Shown: positions 8,901 through 16,320 of the stretch, piece after piece
How positions within the stretch are numbered: the first letter of the stretch is position 1
Layout: the number at the start of each line of letters is the position of its first letter
NCBI RefSeq assembly: GCF_004118155.1
Contig: NZ_SAIQ01000003.1
Location: 186,001-250,000, forward strand
Length of the DNA: 64,000 bases
Reading direction: 5' to 3'
DNA from: Edaphocola flava
Lineage (GTDB): Bacteria; Bacteroidota; Bacteroidia; Chitinophagales; Chitinophagaceae
Made by a program: the position numbers and the translations under genes
Notes under the pieces: generated by a model
The model's input: the letters and a program-made list of their open reading frames with translations, nothing else
Told to the model about the DNA's origin: nothing
Databases searched by the model: none

Positions 8901-9632
8901 GAAGGTTTCATAATTACCAAAATAGACACCATTACCGGCTGCACCAAGATTATATTGATAATTGGCCGCAAATACCTGGTTGGCAAACATCCCACCTGTC
9001 AATTGCTCCTGGGGTTCACCTGCATATATTTCAACAGACGCGACAAAGGAAAGCCGGGCTATAGATTGTACTTGTTCCTGACTGAGGCCGCTCAACACAA
9101 GGGTATTGTCACCACAATAGGCTTCCCGTGTATATTTCAGGCCTGTTGTCTCGAGGTATTGTTGCAGCGAAGAGATATCTGTTTTGTCATATACAGAGAT
9201 CATAAGCTGCGCTGCGTCTAAGTCTTGGAGCTGTTCTAATTCTGTACTGATCTTTACGGCAGGGGGCAGATCGTTCACACCTGTCAGGGGAATCAAGCGC
9301 TTACCTGCCAGCGTCTGTAGCTGATCGAGGTTTTGCGACAGATTGCCGATCTGGGCGATATAGCTATTACCAGGGTACCAGTCTTTCAACTGCACACCTG
9401 TGGCCTCTATACGGCTGCGCTCTTCGACAGATAGTATATGATCGAAGGACAAGAGTACATAATGCTTTTCTTTGGTACCGAAATCTATGGTACGCATAGT
9501 TGAAAACTGTGTAGCGGATCGGGATTGGAGCGGGAGGGTTCCTTTGTCTGTAAATAGCTGCTGCCCGGAGGCCTGCAGCACAGAACCTGCAACCGCTGCT
9601 CCAAGGAGCAGGGTGTGTAAAGTGTGTTTCAT
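5934..9632 (-). CDS. Large secreted S8 (subtilisin-like) peptidase-family protein with T9SS type A sorting domain; catalytic Asp position appears to be Glu
   Basis: 1232 residues with signal peptide (MKHTLHTLLLGAAVAGSVLQ). An N-terminal inhibitor-like region covers about 50-205. The subtilase domain is about 225-490: His motif NAHGTT (H270), oxyanion Asn in AAGN (N362) and Ser motif GSSFAAP (S428). Where the family has its catalytic Asp (normally in a V-D-x-G context) this protein reads GVYFGNYETF, with E242 the best-aligned acidic residue. Beta-sandwich and fibronectin/Ig-like segments follow. The last 80 residues (from SVFPTITKDGQVTI to YKVVYQP) match a T9SS type A C-terminal sorting domain, so export across the outer membrane and surface attachment or release are expected. 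It may be a weakened or substrate-restricted peptidase, or a pseudo-enzyme. Confidence 0.85.
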   Translation of the reverse strand: MKHTLHTLLLGAAVAGSVLQASGQQLFTDKGTLPLQSRSATQFSTMRTIDFGTKEKHYVLLSFDHILSVEERSRIEATGVQLKDWYPGNSYIAQIGNLSQNLDQLQTLAGKRLIPLTGVNDLPPAVKISTELEQLQDLDAAQLMISVYDKTDISSLQQYLETTGLKYTREAYCGDNTLVLSGLSQEQVQSIARLSFVASVEIYAGEPQEQLTGGMFANQVFAANYQYNLGAAGNGVYFGNYETFGEDTVYDLNMRGRQHPQYFGTAVNAHGTTIAAIVGTANNYDEFDDRGSAPGITSLYVGWYNTVEDYYLNHNIKPMVSNHSVGWFSGSQSLITYDNAARDLDRITRSLGGYLHTYAAGNVGGSGPYHGYPAGWANMCGGILMNKNNFTVHSSAKPGEHCDWTSKGPTGDGRLKPDICAEGMNGSSFAAPGIAGFAAILYEVYNTTYGTTVPRSDVVKAVMLNTAYDIDKKGIDFKTGFGTMNPLRAKRAIEQQHLMTGSMPQGSGGAAQYTIAVPAGTSEAKFMLYWHDYQGAVGAVKALVNDLDVFVISPVGDTLRPWVLNPTPATVYDLPQRKIDTLNNVEQVTIDNPLAGNYTVYVKGKSVPQGPQPYALTYDMVPYQIEITSPVAAYRMPKGNGLMMTWNISNQQAGTADSLEVYLQRSSAESFTQLATLDYNKRYYEYAVPASFPNSATARIVVKQRNTGLVDTSDYFHVMVTPTNLSLTRICTDTIGLRWDTVAANAGGKYIIYRLGNKYMEPVDSVQHPANKALLSAATILGAGQQWNGTQYFAVAARHSSGALSVRTLPISTTPTDPINSGSTPAVSTLCYEDTVKWGIGNLQYDSVRWYNAANNAQVSTAVQLSRTFADTGNFYFRTFLNGCIYTSPTYTIKRGEANIADTALWGNFKWLVSAYSGGNTSSNPFYGANPKYYGQFSTDSLGFNSNDYYAWYGTGPHNAPGYHGCAFSTASAVTTVYKRKGFTRGIYQINLLRAAGKLKITINNGTTTQYVSPNNAFTINNIWTGILDTNSTIRVEAYAEHNNIQIVLLPIPLPASLNHFDAKAISNNRVQLDFIMNSTAPDITLYASQGTDARHFDRTVSSVKLSEGTNTYQIIDDYPSNGMNYYRLYWKNNEGDIKYSPVLNVKIKEDAEGISVFPTITKDGQVTIQLHSGWEETECKVLNILGQQVAAVITGTKERKEISLKSLPPGTYLLTFKDHERQLVYKVVYQP

Positions 9633-10076
9633 ATTGAGGTGTTTTATTGATTTTAGAAATAAATTTCAATGCATAAACAAATTGTTTATACATCAATTAA
9701 ATCTCAAACATGAAACAGCTTAATAAAGACATTGCATTTAAATGCAAAATCCTTTATTGTGGGGCGAAATAAAGACAAAATATCATAAGGTCCAAATTAA
9801 TTATATGACTTTCATATATAGTGTTGGCGCGCTTTTGCGCTGCTATAAGCCTCGGCTTATATAACACTCTGATTAGGCAGGAAATACATTTGTTCGCACA
9901 CAAGAAAAGTACTTCAACTATTCCAAAAAATCGCCCACAGGCGACAAAAACGGTATACCATCACCATTGGGGTCCGCTGCATGTTCCGGCAGGCAGCTTT
10001 AAGTAAAAAGTAAGCCCATCCATGATTTCAAAAGAAATAGAGCTTTAATGTGTACCAATATTGCTTCTTGAGCGAC
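9633..10076. other. 444-bp intergenic region with clustered hairpins
   Basis: It separates two minus-strand genes and must hold the promoter of the S8-like gene. Structure is concentrated at 9820-9869. Outer arms gtgtt/aacac enclose a small gcgc...gcgc hairpin (9827-9840) and a perfect 8-bp stem tataagcc/ggcttata (9844-9861). A further tcgcc/ggcga hairpin lies near 9930-9945. No protein frame with coding character was seen. Confidence 0.5.
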
Positions 10077-11237
10077 TTAAGACTTACCCGGTTTCTGTAC
10101 GATATACGGATCGTTGAAATACCGGCCAGGCTTCATGTACACTACATTGTGCTGAAAGTCCAGAACGGTATTAAAACGCTTGAGTACCTCATTGCCCAGG
10201 ATGTGAATGTTCAGTCCTGCCAAAGGCTTATTCGCCGTTTGTACCTGTACCGGCACTTTTTTCAGTGTATAATTACCCAGGTGCAACTGTTCAAGGTTTG
10301 CCGTAATAACCGGGATCTCCTTGTTCCGTCCGTCTCTCATTATTACCCTGTTCAGTTCCTTCATCTGCGCTGCAGGAAATTGAGTCTCTTTCAGCAGATC
10401 ATTATCCAGCATAGCCGTACGCTGATATCCGCTGTCGTAGAGAAACCAGAAAGGCAGCTTTGTCTTGCCCTGTTGCAGGCTGCTTCGGACCAGAAATATA
10501 TTATCTATATAATGCATGGGCAGCCGGGTGTATTTTTTGTCCGCCGCTATTGCTTTGGGCAGTTGTCCGTGCACCACCATAATACCCTTATCGTAGTTCA
10601 GTTCCACCACATAACCGTCAAAGAGATTCCAGCCGAAACGTCCTTCTGTACCATGTCCTGATAGCTTTGTGTCAAATACCGGGCTGGTATAATGCCGCGT
10701 ACCGATCCGCAGATCATAAGGCTTGCGGTATAGGTCCAAAGGCGTTTTTAGTTTTGCAATGGTTTCTTCTTTAAGTGTAATATCACTGGAACCCGTGTCG
10801 AAATTGAGCCAGAGCGTATCGGTCCCGTTCAATACCGCCGCGATATACATGGTATTGTATTCGTTGATATACATCGGAATGGTATCATGCAGGGCAGGGT
10901 ACTGCTGGCTGAAATCCAGGAGGGCAGGGCTTTGTATGCGGGTCAGGCAGGAATCTTTATCATTCAGTAGCACGACAAAGTCCTTATGGGTACCGGGTTT
11001 CAGGGTAAAGACAATAGAATCACTGTCTGTTTTAAAACGGATCTGCTCTTGTGTTGCCATCTTGGGTGTTTCAAACACATCCAGTTTTTGAGCTGGTTCA
11101 ATATTCCATCGCCTGCCGGGACGGTCCTGCATATAGATCGCCGCTTTGGCGGATGTCGCCCTGATCACTGGTAGTGATTCCTGTGCAAATGCAGGAGCAG
11201 ATAAACAAATGAGGGTAGCAAGCATGGATGTTTTCAT
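10077..11237 (-). CDS. Secreted retropepsin-fold aspartyl protease with two active-site motifs
   Basis: 386 residues with signal peptide (MKTSMLATLICLSAPAFA). The first aspartyl-protease motif is LNFDTGSS (D147-T-G). The second is FLYDSGYQ (D268-S-G). Both are followed by the hydrophobic-hydrophobic-Gly pattern (NILGNEVLKRFNTVLDF) seen in pepsin-fold and retropepsin-like clan AA enzymes. Two D-S/T-G motifs in one chain suggest a single-chain two-lobe enzyme rather than a homodimer. It lacks a T9SS sorting domain, so a periplasmic or outer-membrane location is likely. It stands alone between two gaps. The catalytic assignment is by motif only. Confidence 0.78.
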   Translation of the reverse strand: MKTSMLATLICLSAPAFAQESLPVIRATSAKAAIYMQDRPGRRWNIEPAQKLDVFETPKMATQEQIRFKTDSDSIVFTLKPGTHKDFVVLLNDKDSCLTRIQSPALLDFSQQYPALHDTIPMYINEYNTMYIAAVLNGTDTLWLNFDTGSSDITLKEETIAKLKTPLDLYRKPYDLRIGTRHYTSPVFDTKLSGHGTEGRFGWNLFDGYVVELNYDKGIMVVHGQLPKAIAADKKYTRLPMHYIDNIFLVRSSLQQGKTKLPFWFLYDSGYQRTAMLDNDLLKETQFPAAQMKELNRVIMRDGRNKEIPVITANLEQLHLGNYTLKKVPVQVQTANKPLAGLNIHILGNEVLKRFNTVLDFQHNVVYMKPGRYFNDPYIVQKPGKS

Positions 11238-11441
11238 GTATAATCAGATAGGAATGAATAATAGGATCAAGTAAAGTTAATAAATGTTCGTATCACCTGG
11301 TGGTGATACAATTATGTTTTTCTATTTTTTTGAATTACACAATGTAACAAGCATACACTTTTTTTTCGATAAGTAAGCTTCCGTTCCGGCCTGATTTGCA
11401 GTTACCAAATTGATGCCAAAGAGAAGAAGTGCCAAGGCGTA

Positions 11442-11482
11442 TAAACAATAGGGCCGGATGATTTATCCGGCCCTGTAGTTTA
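11442..11482 (-). terminator. Terminator of the DUF2200 gene
   Basis: The core arms gggccggat (11451-11459) and atccggccc (11465-11473) pair perfectly. The flanks ataaac/gtttat extend the stem with small bulges. It lies just past the minus-strand stop at 11499. Confidence 0.75.
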
Positions 11483-11498
11483 TATTATGTTACACTAT

Positions 11499-11858
11499 TT
11501 ACGATCTTAAGATCTTCTCCATGGCTTTACCTTTGGCCAGTTCATCGACCAGCTTATCCAGGTAACGGACCTTGCGTATGAGCGGCTCTTCAATTTCTTC
11601 TACACGGTAACCACAGATCATACCGGTGATCTTCACCGCATTCGGATTCATCTGCGGCGCTTCTGCAAAGAAAGCTTCCATATTGATTTTATGGTCCAGT
11701 ACCTGCTGCAATCCTTTAGCATCATAACCCGTCAGCCAGAAAATGATCTGATCCAGCTCAGCTTTGGTTTTGCCTTTACGCTCCACTTTGGCAATATAAT
11801 GCGGGTATACCCCAGCAAAAGACATTTTATAGACGCGTTCGATATTTTTTTCGTGCAT
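11499..11858 (-). CDS. DUF2200 family protein
   Basis: 119 residues, the usual size of the family. The family signature is visible: [19 protein letters not shown], then [11 protein letters not shown], then [27 protein letters not shown]. No signal peptide or membrane segment. The family is widespread in bacteria and has no assigned role. It is preceded by its own short leader and followed by a terminator, so it is probably monocistronic. Confidence 0.85.
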   Translation of the reverse strand: MHEKNIERVYKMSFAGVYPHYIAKVERKGKTKAELDQIIFWLTGYDAKGLQQVLDHKINMEAFFAEAPQMNPNAVKITGMICGYRVEEIEEPLIRKVRYLDKLVDELAKGKAMEKILRS

Positions 11859-11917
11859 GATTATGGTGTTTTAGCAAAGGTACAATTATCTTAATGTATG
11901 CATTTTGCAGGCTATAT

Positions 11918-12391
11918 TTATGCAATATATTCAAGTATACCGATTGCGACAGAATCCTCCAGTATCCACCATTTCCTGCCTATGGTCAGGTATGGTTCTA
12001 TAGGTTGATTGAGTAAGAAACGTACCCATACTTTTTTTGTCTGGCCGGGTTCTACCGGCCCATTATCAAAACAAATATCACCGATAAACCTTTGTTGTAT
12101 AGCATCTGTATCATTGTATTCAAATACATGATCAGGTCTGTACCCTGAGATAATGCCTGTTAGCCTTCCTTCATTTTTAGTACTAAACAAAGTCAATTTT
12201 GCTTTGATGGTTATGTATGGAATATTTGGATTTTCGTAGACAAGATCTCTGATACTGGTATGCGTATACTTATCGTAAGCTATGATGTCAAATATTTTGG
12301 AAGCACCAGTGTTCAGCCAGCGTTTGTAGATCAGCTGACCATTCATATACAGATATAGTTCAGTGCCGATAAGTTCCTTATAAATTGCCAT
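11918..12391 (-). CDS. Small protein with an EF-Tu domain III-like beta-barrel
   Basis: 157 residues. The C-terminal 98 residues (about 60-157) line up by eye with domain III of elongation factor Tu. KAKLTLFSTKNEGRLTGIIS corresponds to the strand before the GYRP motif, and GYRP itself is present (83-86). V-x-PGQ and NQPIEPYLTIGRKWWILED match the EF-Tu order of PGD, then HPI, then the glycine-rich FAIREG strand, and the end corresponds to the G-x-V-x-x-I strand. There is no GTPase domain or domain II. The gene starts 8 nt after the stop of the upstream gene, so they form a two-gene operon. Function is unknown. An EF-Tu mimic (for example a decoy or immunity protein for a toxin that uses EF-Tu) is one speculative idea. 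Confidence 0.65.
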   Translation of the reverse strand: MAIYKELIGTELYLYMNGQLIYKRWLNTGASKIFDIIAYDKYTHTSIRDLVYENPNIPYITIKAKLTLFSTKNEGRLTGIISGYRPDHVFEYNDTDAIQQRFIGDICFDNGPVEPGQTKKVWVRFLLNQPIEPYLTIGRKWWILEDSVAIGILEYIA

Positions 12392-12399
12392 AATTTGCT

Positions 12400-12840
12400 T
12401 TAGATATTACCCTTTAATGTTACTGTTCCTTCTTGCGCTACGGCCATACGGTATAGAAGTTTTTGGAAGTAGTCAATATCACTTGGTACTACAACTAAAT
12501 TCAGTTTTACCTGATCCTCAGTATACATGCCAAATCCTGTATAGTTTTCTCCCATAAGTGTAATTGATATGCCGATATGACCAGCATTATCAATACAGTA
12601 AAACCGCAGATTACAATATGCATAGTCTTCTATTATGCCGGCTTTATATTCGAGCACATCATTTGCAGTAGGAAAGTTGACCAGTTTTTTTGCAAAATCA
12701 ATCAATTCTTTTTGAGTACTATATACATCAGTAGCACCGCTAAACAGGCCATTTGCCGCCGATACTTTCAATTCAATTATATCTTCATCCTTCCAGATGA
12801 TCTGCATGGTAAGATGAGGCTGCTGTTTACTTGAAGACAT
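12400..12840 (-). CDS. Small cytosolic protein of unknown function, operon partner of the EF-Tu domain III-like gene
   Basis: 146 residues, no signal peptide or membrane segment. It is beta-rich with the pattern LKVSAANGLFSGATDVYST, then ELIDFAKKLVNFP, then YAYCNLRFYCIDNAGHIGIS. I have seen a similar F-S-G...LRF.C.D..GH pattern in short proteins sometimes labelled immunity-like, but I cannot name the family with confidence. It is the first gene of a two-gene operon with the EF-Tu-like protein, 8 nt upstream of it, which suggests a shared role. Upstream, 231 bp of AT-rich sequence separate it from the divergent oxidase gene. Confidence 0.6.
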   Translation of the reverse strand: MSSSKQQPHLTMQIIWKDEDIIELKVSAANGLFSGATDVYSTQKELIDFAKKLVNFPTANDVLEYKAGIIEDYAYCNLRFYCIDNAGHIGISITLMGENYTGFGMYTEDQVKLNLVVVPSDIDYFQKLLYRMAVAQEGTVTLKGNI

Positions 12841-13071
12841 TTTTAATTATGAATTAATTGCCCACAAATTAACGAAAGCAATGCGATATTTTCTTTTACA
12901 ATATATCAATTAAAATGGGTTTGTGCGTTTCTGATGTTTAATAAATTGGAGCGTATAATTCCCCTTTACCGCCCATTCCCCCTTTCAAAACAGGTGTTTT
13001 TACCCTTTTATCACAAAGGGGAGGATTGTATTTTGCTAAATATTTCACAAAGTGATTAAATATTTCATCTA

Positions 13072-16000
13072 ATGGACAAAAGCAACAAAAAATCCTCCAA
13101 AACCACTACCGGTAAGACTCCTGTACCGGATAACCTGGACCCATTATCGCAGCCTACGGCCAATGATGTGCCTTGCTGGGACAGCGAAGGCAGCCTGGAC
13201 ATCGTAACCCAACGCCTCAAAGAAATGTTTGTGGAGATGGGGCAGAAGACCCGCATCGAAAGTGGTCAGAAGCCGGCTGAACGTGCGGTATTCCGTAAGC
13301 AGCATGGCATTGCCTATGGTCATTTCCGCATCAATAAAGATATTGACCCTGCCTATCGCAAAGGTATTTTCGCCGGTGATAGCTACGAATGTGTTGTGCG
13401 CTTTTCGAGCGATACTGCTCCTACAGCACCCGACCTGCACACTACGCTGGGACTGGGTTTAAAGCTGTTCGGTGTTGAAGGGCCAAAACTGGAGGGCGAG
13501 GGTGATACCGCAGATTTCATCTTCCAGAATATAGACCGCTTTTTTGCCCGTGATGCACAGCAGATGTGCAGCTTTACCACTGCGGGGGTGATCGATCATA
13601 ATTACGATGCCTATATAGACAAGCACCCTGAACTGGCGGAGATCCTCAATGCCATGAACAAGGTGGAGGCGAGTTGCCTCAGTGCCGGCTACTGGGCTAT
13701 CCTGCCGTTCAAACTGGGCGAAACGCAGATTGTAAAATACCGCCTGGTACCGGTAGATACGGACCGTGGTGCGCCAGTAGATAATAATAATTACCTGGCC
13801 CTGGACCTGCAGCAACGCCTGCGCAATAAGCCGGCTACCTTCCGTTTCGAAATCCAGCTGCGTACCAATGACAACATGCTGATTAACGATGCGCAACAGG
13901 TATGGAGCGTGGAGGAGAGTCCTTATATCGCCATTGCAGAACTGCACCTGCCGCAACAGGATATCTGTGCGATAGGTCAGCCGGAATTCGGCAGCAACCT
14001 TGCCTTTAATATATGGCGCACATTGGCGGAGCATGAGCCATTAGGTTCGATTGCCCATGTACGTAAAACGGTATATGCCGCCAGTGCGGAGGCACGTCAT
14101 CAGGCTAATGGGCAGCAATTGCAGGAACCCAATATTGTTAATCCACATTTTGAGGGTAATACCGATGAGGATAGCAAGTGTATTGTTACCGCAGGCATTT
14201 ATCCACCGATTGGCGTAATGCGCGTGGGTAATAGTGAAAGAGAATATTTTATCGGGCCATTGGTTGATGAGCCGGAGGTGAAAACCGATGATTATGCCTA
14301 TCGTGATCATACCGGTGCGTTGAAGCGCCAGGCGGCACAATTCCGCATCTATGGCTTCAATGCCGCGGGTAAGGCCGTGAAAGAACTGACAGCCGACAAT
14401 GCCGAGATCACCTGGCATAGTCATCTGGCCAATCAGAAAGCATCCTGGTACCAGTTCCAGATGGCACTGGATATCCCGGATGCCGCTACTGCACCGGCTT
14501 CTATGCTGCGCAATATCAATGTGGCTGACCGTAAATCGCTGCTGATTGATGGTGGCGCACGTTCGGTAAAAGGCAAAAACATCAACAGTGGTCATGAATT
14601 TAATGGCGAGTTCCAGGGCATTCCGGTGTACCTGGGTGAAATGCATACCGATGATAAAGGCCGCCTGGTAATGCTGGGCGGACGTGGGGTAGCGGCTAAT
14701 GTAGACGGCGATATTGCCATCACCTTTGCCAATAATGAAGGCTGGTACGATGATATTTCTGATGGTCCGGTTACGGCCGAAGTAATCTATGGTGGTGTGG
14801 CCCTGAAAGTAGACCCAGCCTGGGTAATCTGTGCTCCGCCTGATTATGCACCCATGCAGAAATCGGTACGCACCATGTGGGACCTGATGCGTGATGTAGC
14901 CATTACTGCGGGTATGATGCCACGCCCGGCGCGCCCTTCATTCACCAAAGATATCCTGCCAATCTTCCAGCGCATGACCGATCTGCAATGGGTAAATGCC
15001 GGTTTTGCCGCAGCCTTTGGCTGGGGTGGTCAGTTTGAATATACCACCACACAATGGATCAAAAAACTGAACGATCCTTCTGCAGCCAATATGGAAATGC
15101 GCCGTACGATTTCTAATAACTTCCGCCGTTATGATGTATCCGGTGCCGAAGCACCACAGCTCTGGCCATGGTTGTATGGCGATGCCATCAGCATCCCTAC
15201 ACAGGGTTCGGTACGCCAGCATGCAGCCTTATCTCCCTTACAATTATCCTTCCTGGATCAATGGGTAAAAGGCGATTTCGATGCCGACTTTATCGACCGT
15301 ACCGGTTGTCCGCATGTACCGGAACCAATGACTATTGATAAACTTCCGGTGGCCGATCAGCCTGATATGCTCACCAAAGCGGCTATGGACTTCTGTCTGG
15401 CCGATGCCTTCCACCCGGGTTGTGAAATGACCTGGCCCGTACGCAGTGCGGGTATGTATATGGCGCCATTCCGATTCAAACATGCGCCGAAAACACCGCC
15501 GGTAAACTCCTGGTATTATGGCCCGGTGATGAACAGTGATGTATTTACCCTGGCCAAAGGCCCTTTAATGGGCGGACAGGTTGCTGGTGGTATTACCCGC
15601 TGGATGGCCATTCCTTGGCAGACCGATACAGCTAGTTGCCGCGATGGATATACTTCTTCTTACGATCCTTATGTGCCTACCTTCTGGCCGGCACGGGTAC
15701 CGAATAATATCCTGGACGAGGCCCGTTATCACGAGACCATGGACCCTAACTTGTCTGAAGAGACCCGCCGTCTGGCCTTTGCCTACCGTGCCGCCTGGCT
15801 CAATGATCTGCCGCTGGACGGACAAACGCCGAATTATACCAACCAGATCAATTCTATGATCAAGTACTTTGATAAACTGGCGATCGTACAGCCACGTCCG
15901 GGTGTGCCGGGTAATCCTTACTTCCCGGCGCAGATGCAGGTGGGTATTGTACCGAATGCGGCACAGGATCAGGCATTGCTGGAAGAATCTATGGCCGAAC

Positions 16001-16320
16001 TGCAAGGTATTATTGCCCGCAAAGGAGCAAGCCCTGCTACGAGAACACTGCTGGGTACTGTGGTGGATCACCTGTCTACAGAAAACCTGCTCAATGAGCA
16101 AGACCTGGTGAGTACAGCCAAAGATCAGCTGGAGGAACTGGCCGAGCATATGCTGGAGACCGATTTCAAATCAACCCCTGCGGTACAGAAACTGCTCAAA
16201 CTGCTGGCTACGAAAGAACCGAAACCGGCAACCGTGAAACCGGAGCTGCCGAAGAAAATCGGTGCCGGTGTACGCGAGCTCGATCGTTTCACCAATTTCG
16301 TACCCGATACCCGCAATTAA
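13072..16320 (+). CDS. Catalase-like domain fused to LodA-type CTQ-dependent amino-acid oxidase
   Basis: 1082 residues, no signal peptide. Residues about 60-350 resemble the short catalase-family fold: RKQHGIAYGHF, then VVRFSSD, then TLGLGLKLFGVEG, GDTADFIFQN and FFARDAQQM. A candidate proximal haem Tyr lies in RKTVYAASAEAR (Y335, R342). The usual distal His seems replaced by F74. Residues about 365-960 are LodA-like: IGVMRVGNS, DGGARSVKGK, LGEMHTDDKGRL, FANNEGWYDDISDGPV, PPDYAP, FHPGCEMTWP, IPWQTDTASC and PTFWPARVPN. C784 and W849 are 65 residues apart, the spacing I recall for the LodA CTQ pair C516/W581. LodA enzymes deaminate a free amino acid, making hydrogen peroxide and ammonia. A C-terminal helical tail (about 960-1082) is extra. 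The substrate is unknown. The next gene, overlapping by 1 nt, encodes the maturation flavoprotein. Confidence 0.85.
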   Translation: MDKSNKKSSKTTTGKTPVPDNLDPLSQPTANDVPCWDSEGSLDIVTQRLKEMFVEMGQKTRIESGQKPAERAVFRKQHGIAYGHFRINKDIDPAYRKGIFAGDSYECVVRFSSDTAPTAPDLHTTLGLGLKLFGVEGPKLEGEGDTADFIFQNIDRFFARDAQQMCSFTTAGVIDHNYDAYIDKHPELAEILNAMNKVEASCLSAGYWAILPFKLGETQIVKYRLVPVDTDRGAPVDNNNYLALDLQQRLRNKPATFRFEIQLRTNDNMLINDAQQVWSVEESPYIAIAELHLPQQDICAIGQPEFGSNLAFNIWRTLAEHEPLGSIAHVRKTVYAASAEARHQANGQQLQEPNIVNPHFEGNTDEDSKCIVTAGIYPPIGVMRVGNSEREYFIGPLVDEPEVKTDDYAYRDHTGALKRQAAQFRIYGFNAAGKAVKELTADNAEITWHSHLANQKASWYQFQMALDIPDAATAPASMLRNINVADRKSLLIDGGARSVKGKNINSGHEFNGEFQGIPVYLGEMHTDDKGRLVMLGGRGVAANVDGDIAITFANNEGWYDDISDGPVTAEVIYGGVALKVDPAWVICAPPDYAPMQKSVRTMWDLMRDVAITAGMMPRPARPSFTKDILPIFQRMTDLQWVNAGFAAAFGWGGQFEYTTTQWIKKLNDPSAANMEMRRTISNNFRRYDVSGAEAPQLWPWLYGDAISIPTQGSVRQHAALSPLQLSFLDQWVKGDFDADFIDRTGCPHVPEPMTIDKLPVADQPDMLTKAAMDFCLADAFHPGCEMTWPVRSAGMYMAPFRFKHAPKTPPVNSWYYGPVMNSDVFTLAKGPLMGGQVAGGITRWMAIPWQTDTASCRDGYTSSYDPYVPTFWPARVPNNILDEARYHETMDPNLSEETRRLAFAYRAAWLNDLPLDGQTPNYTNQINSMIKYFDKLAIVQPRPGVPGNPYFPAQMQVGIVPNAAQDQALLEESMAELQGIIARKGASPATRTLLGTVVDHLSTENLLNEQDLVSTAKDQLEELAEHMLETDFKSTPAVQKLLKLLATKEPKPATVKPELPKKIGAGVRELDRFTNFVPDTRN

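Noticed and set aside
13459-14646. Long minus-strand ORFs (191 and 201 residues) opposite the oxidase gene
   Set aside because: Antisense to a gene with strong family motifs; no plausible domain in the translation.
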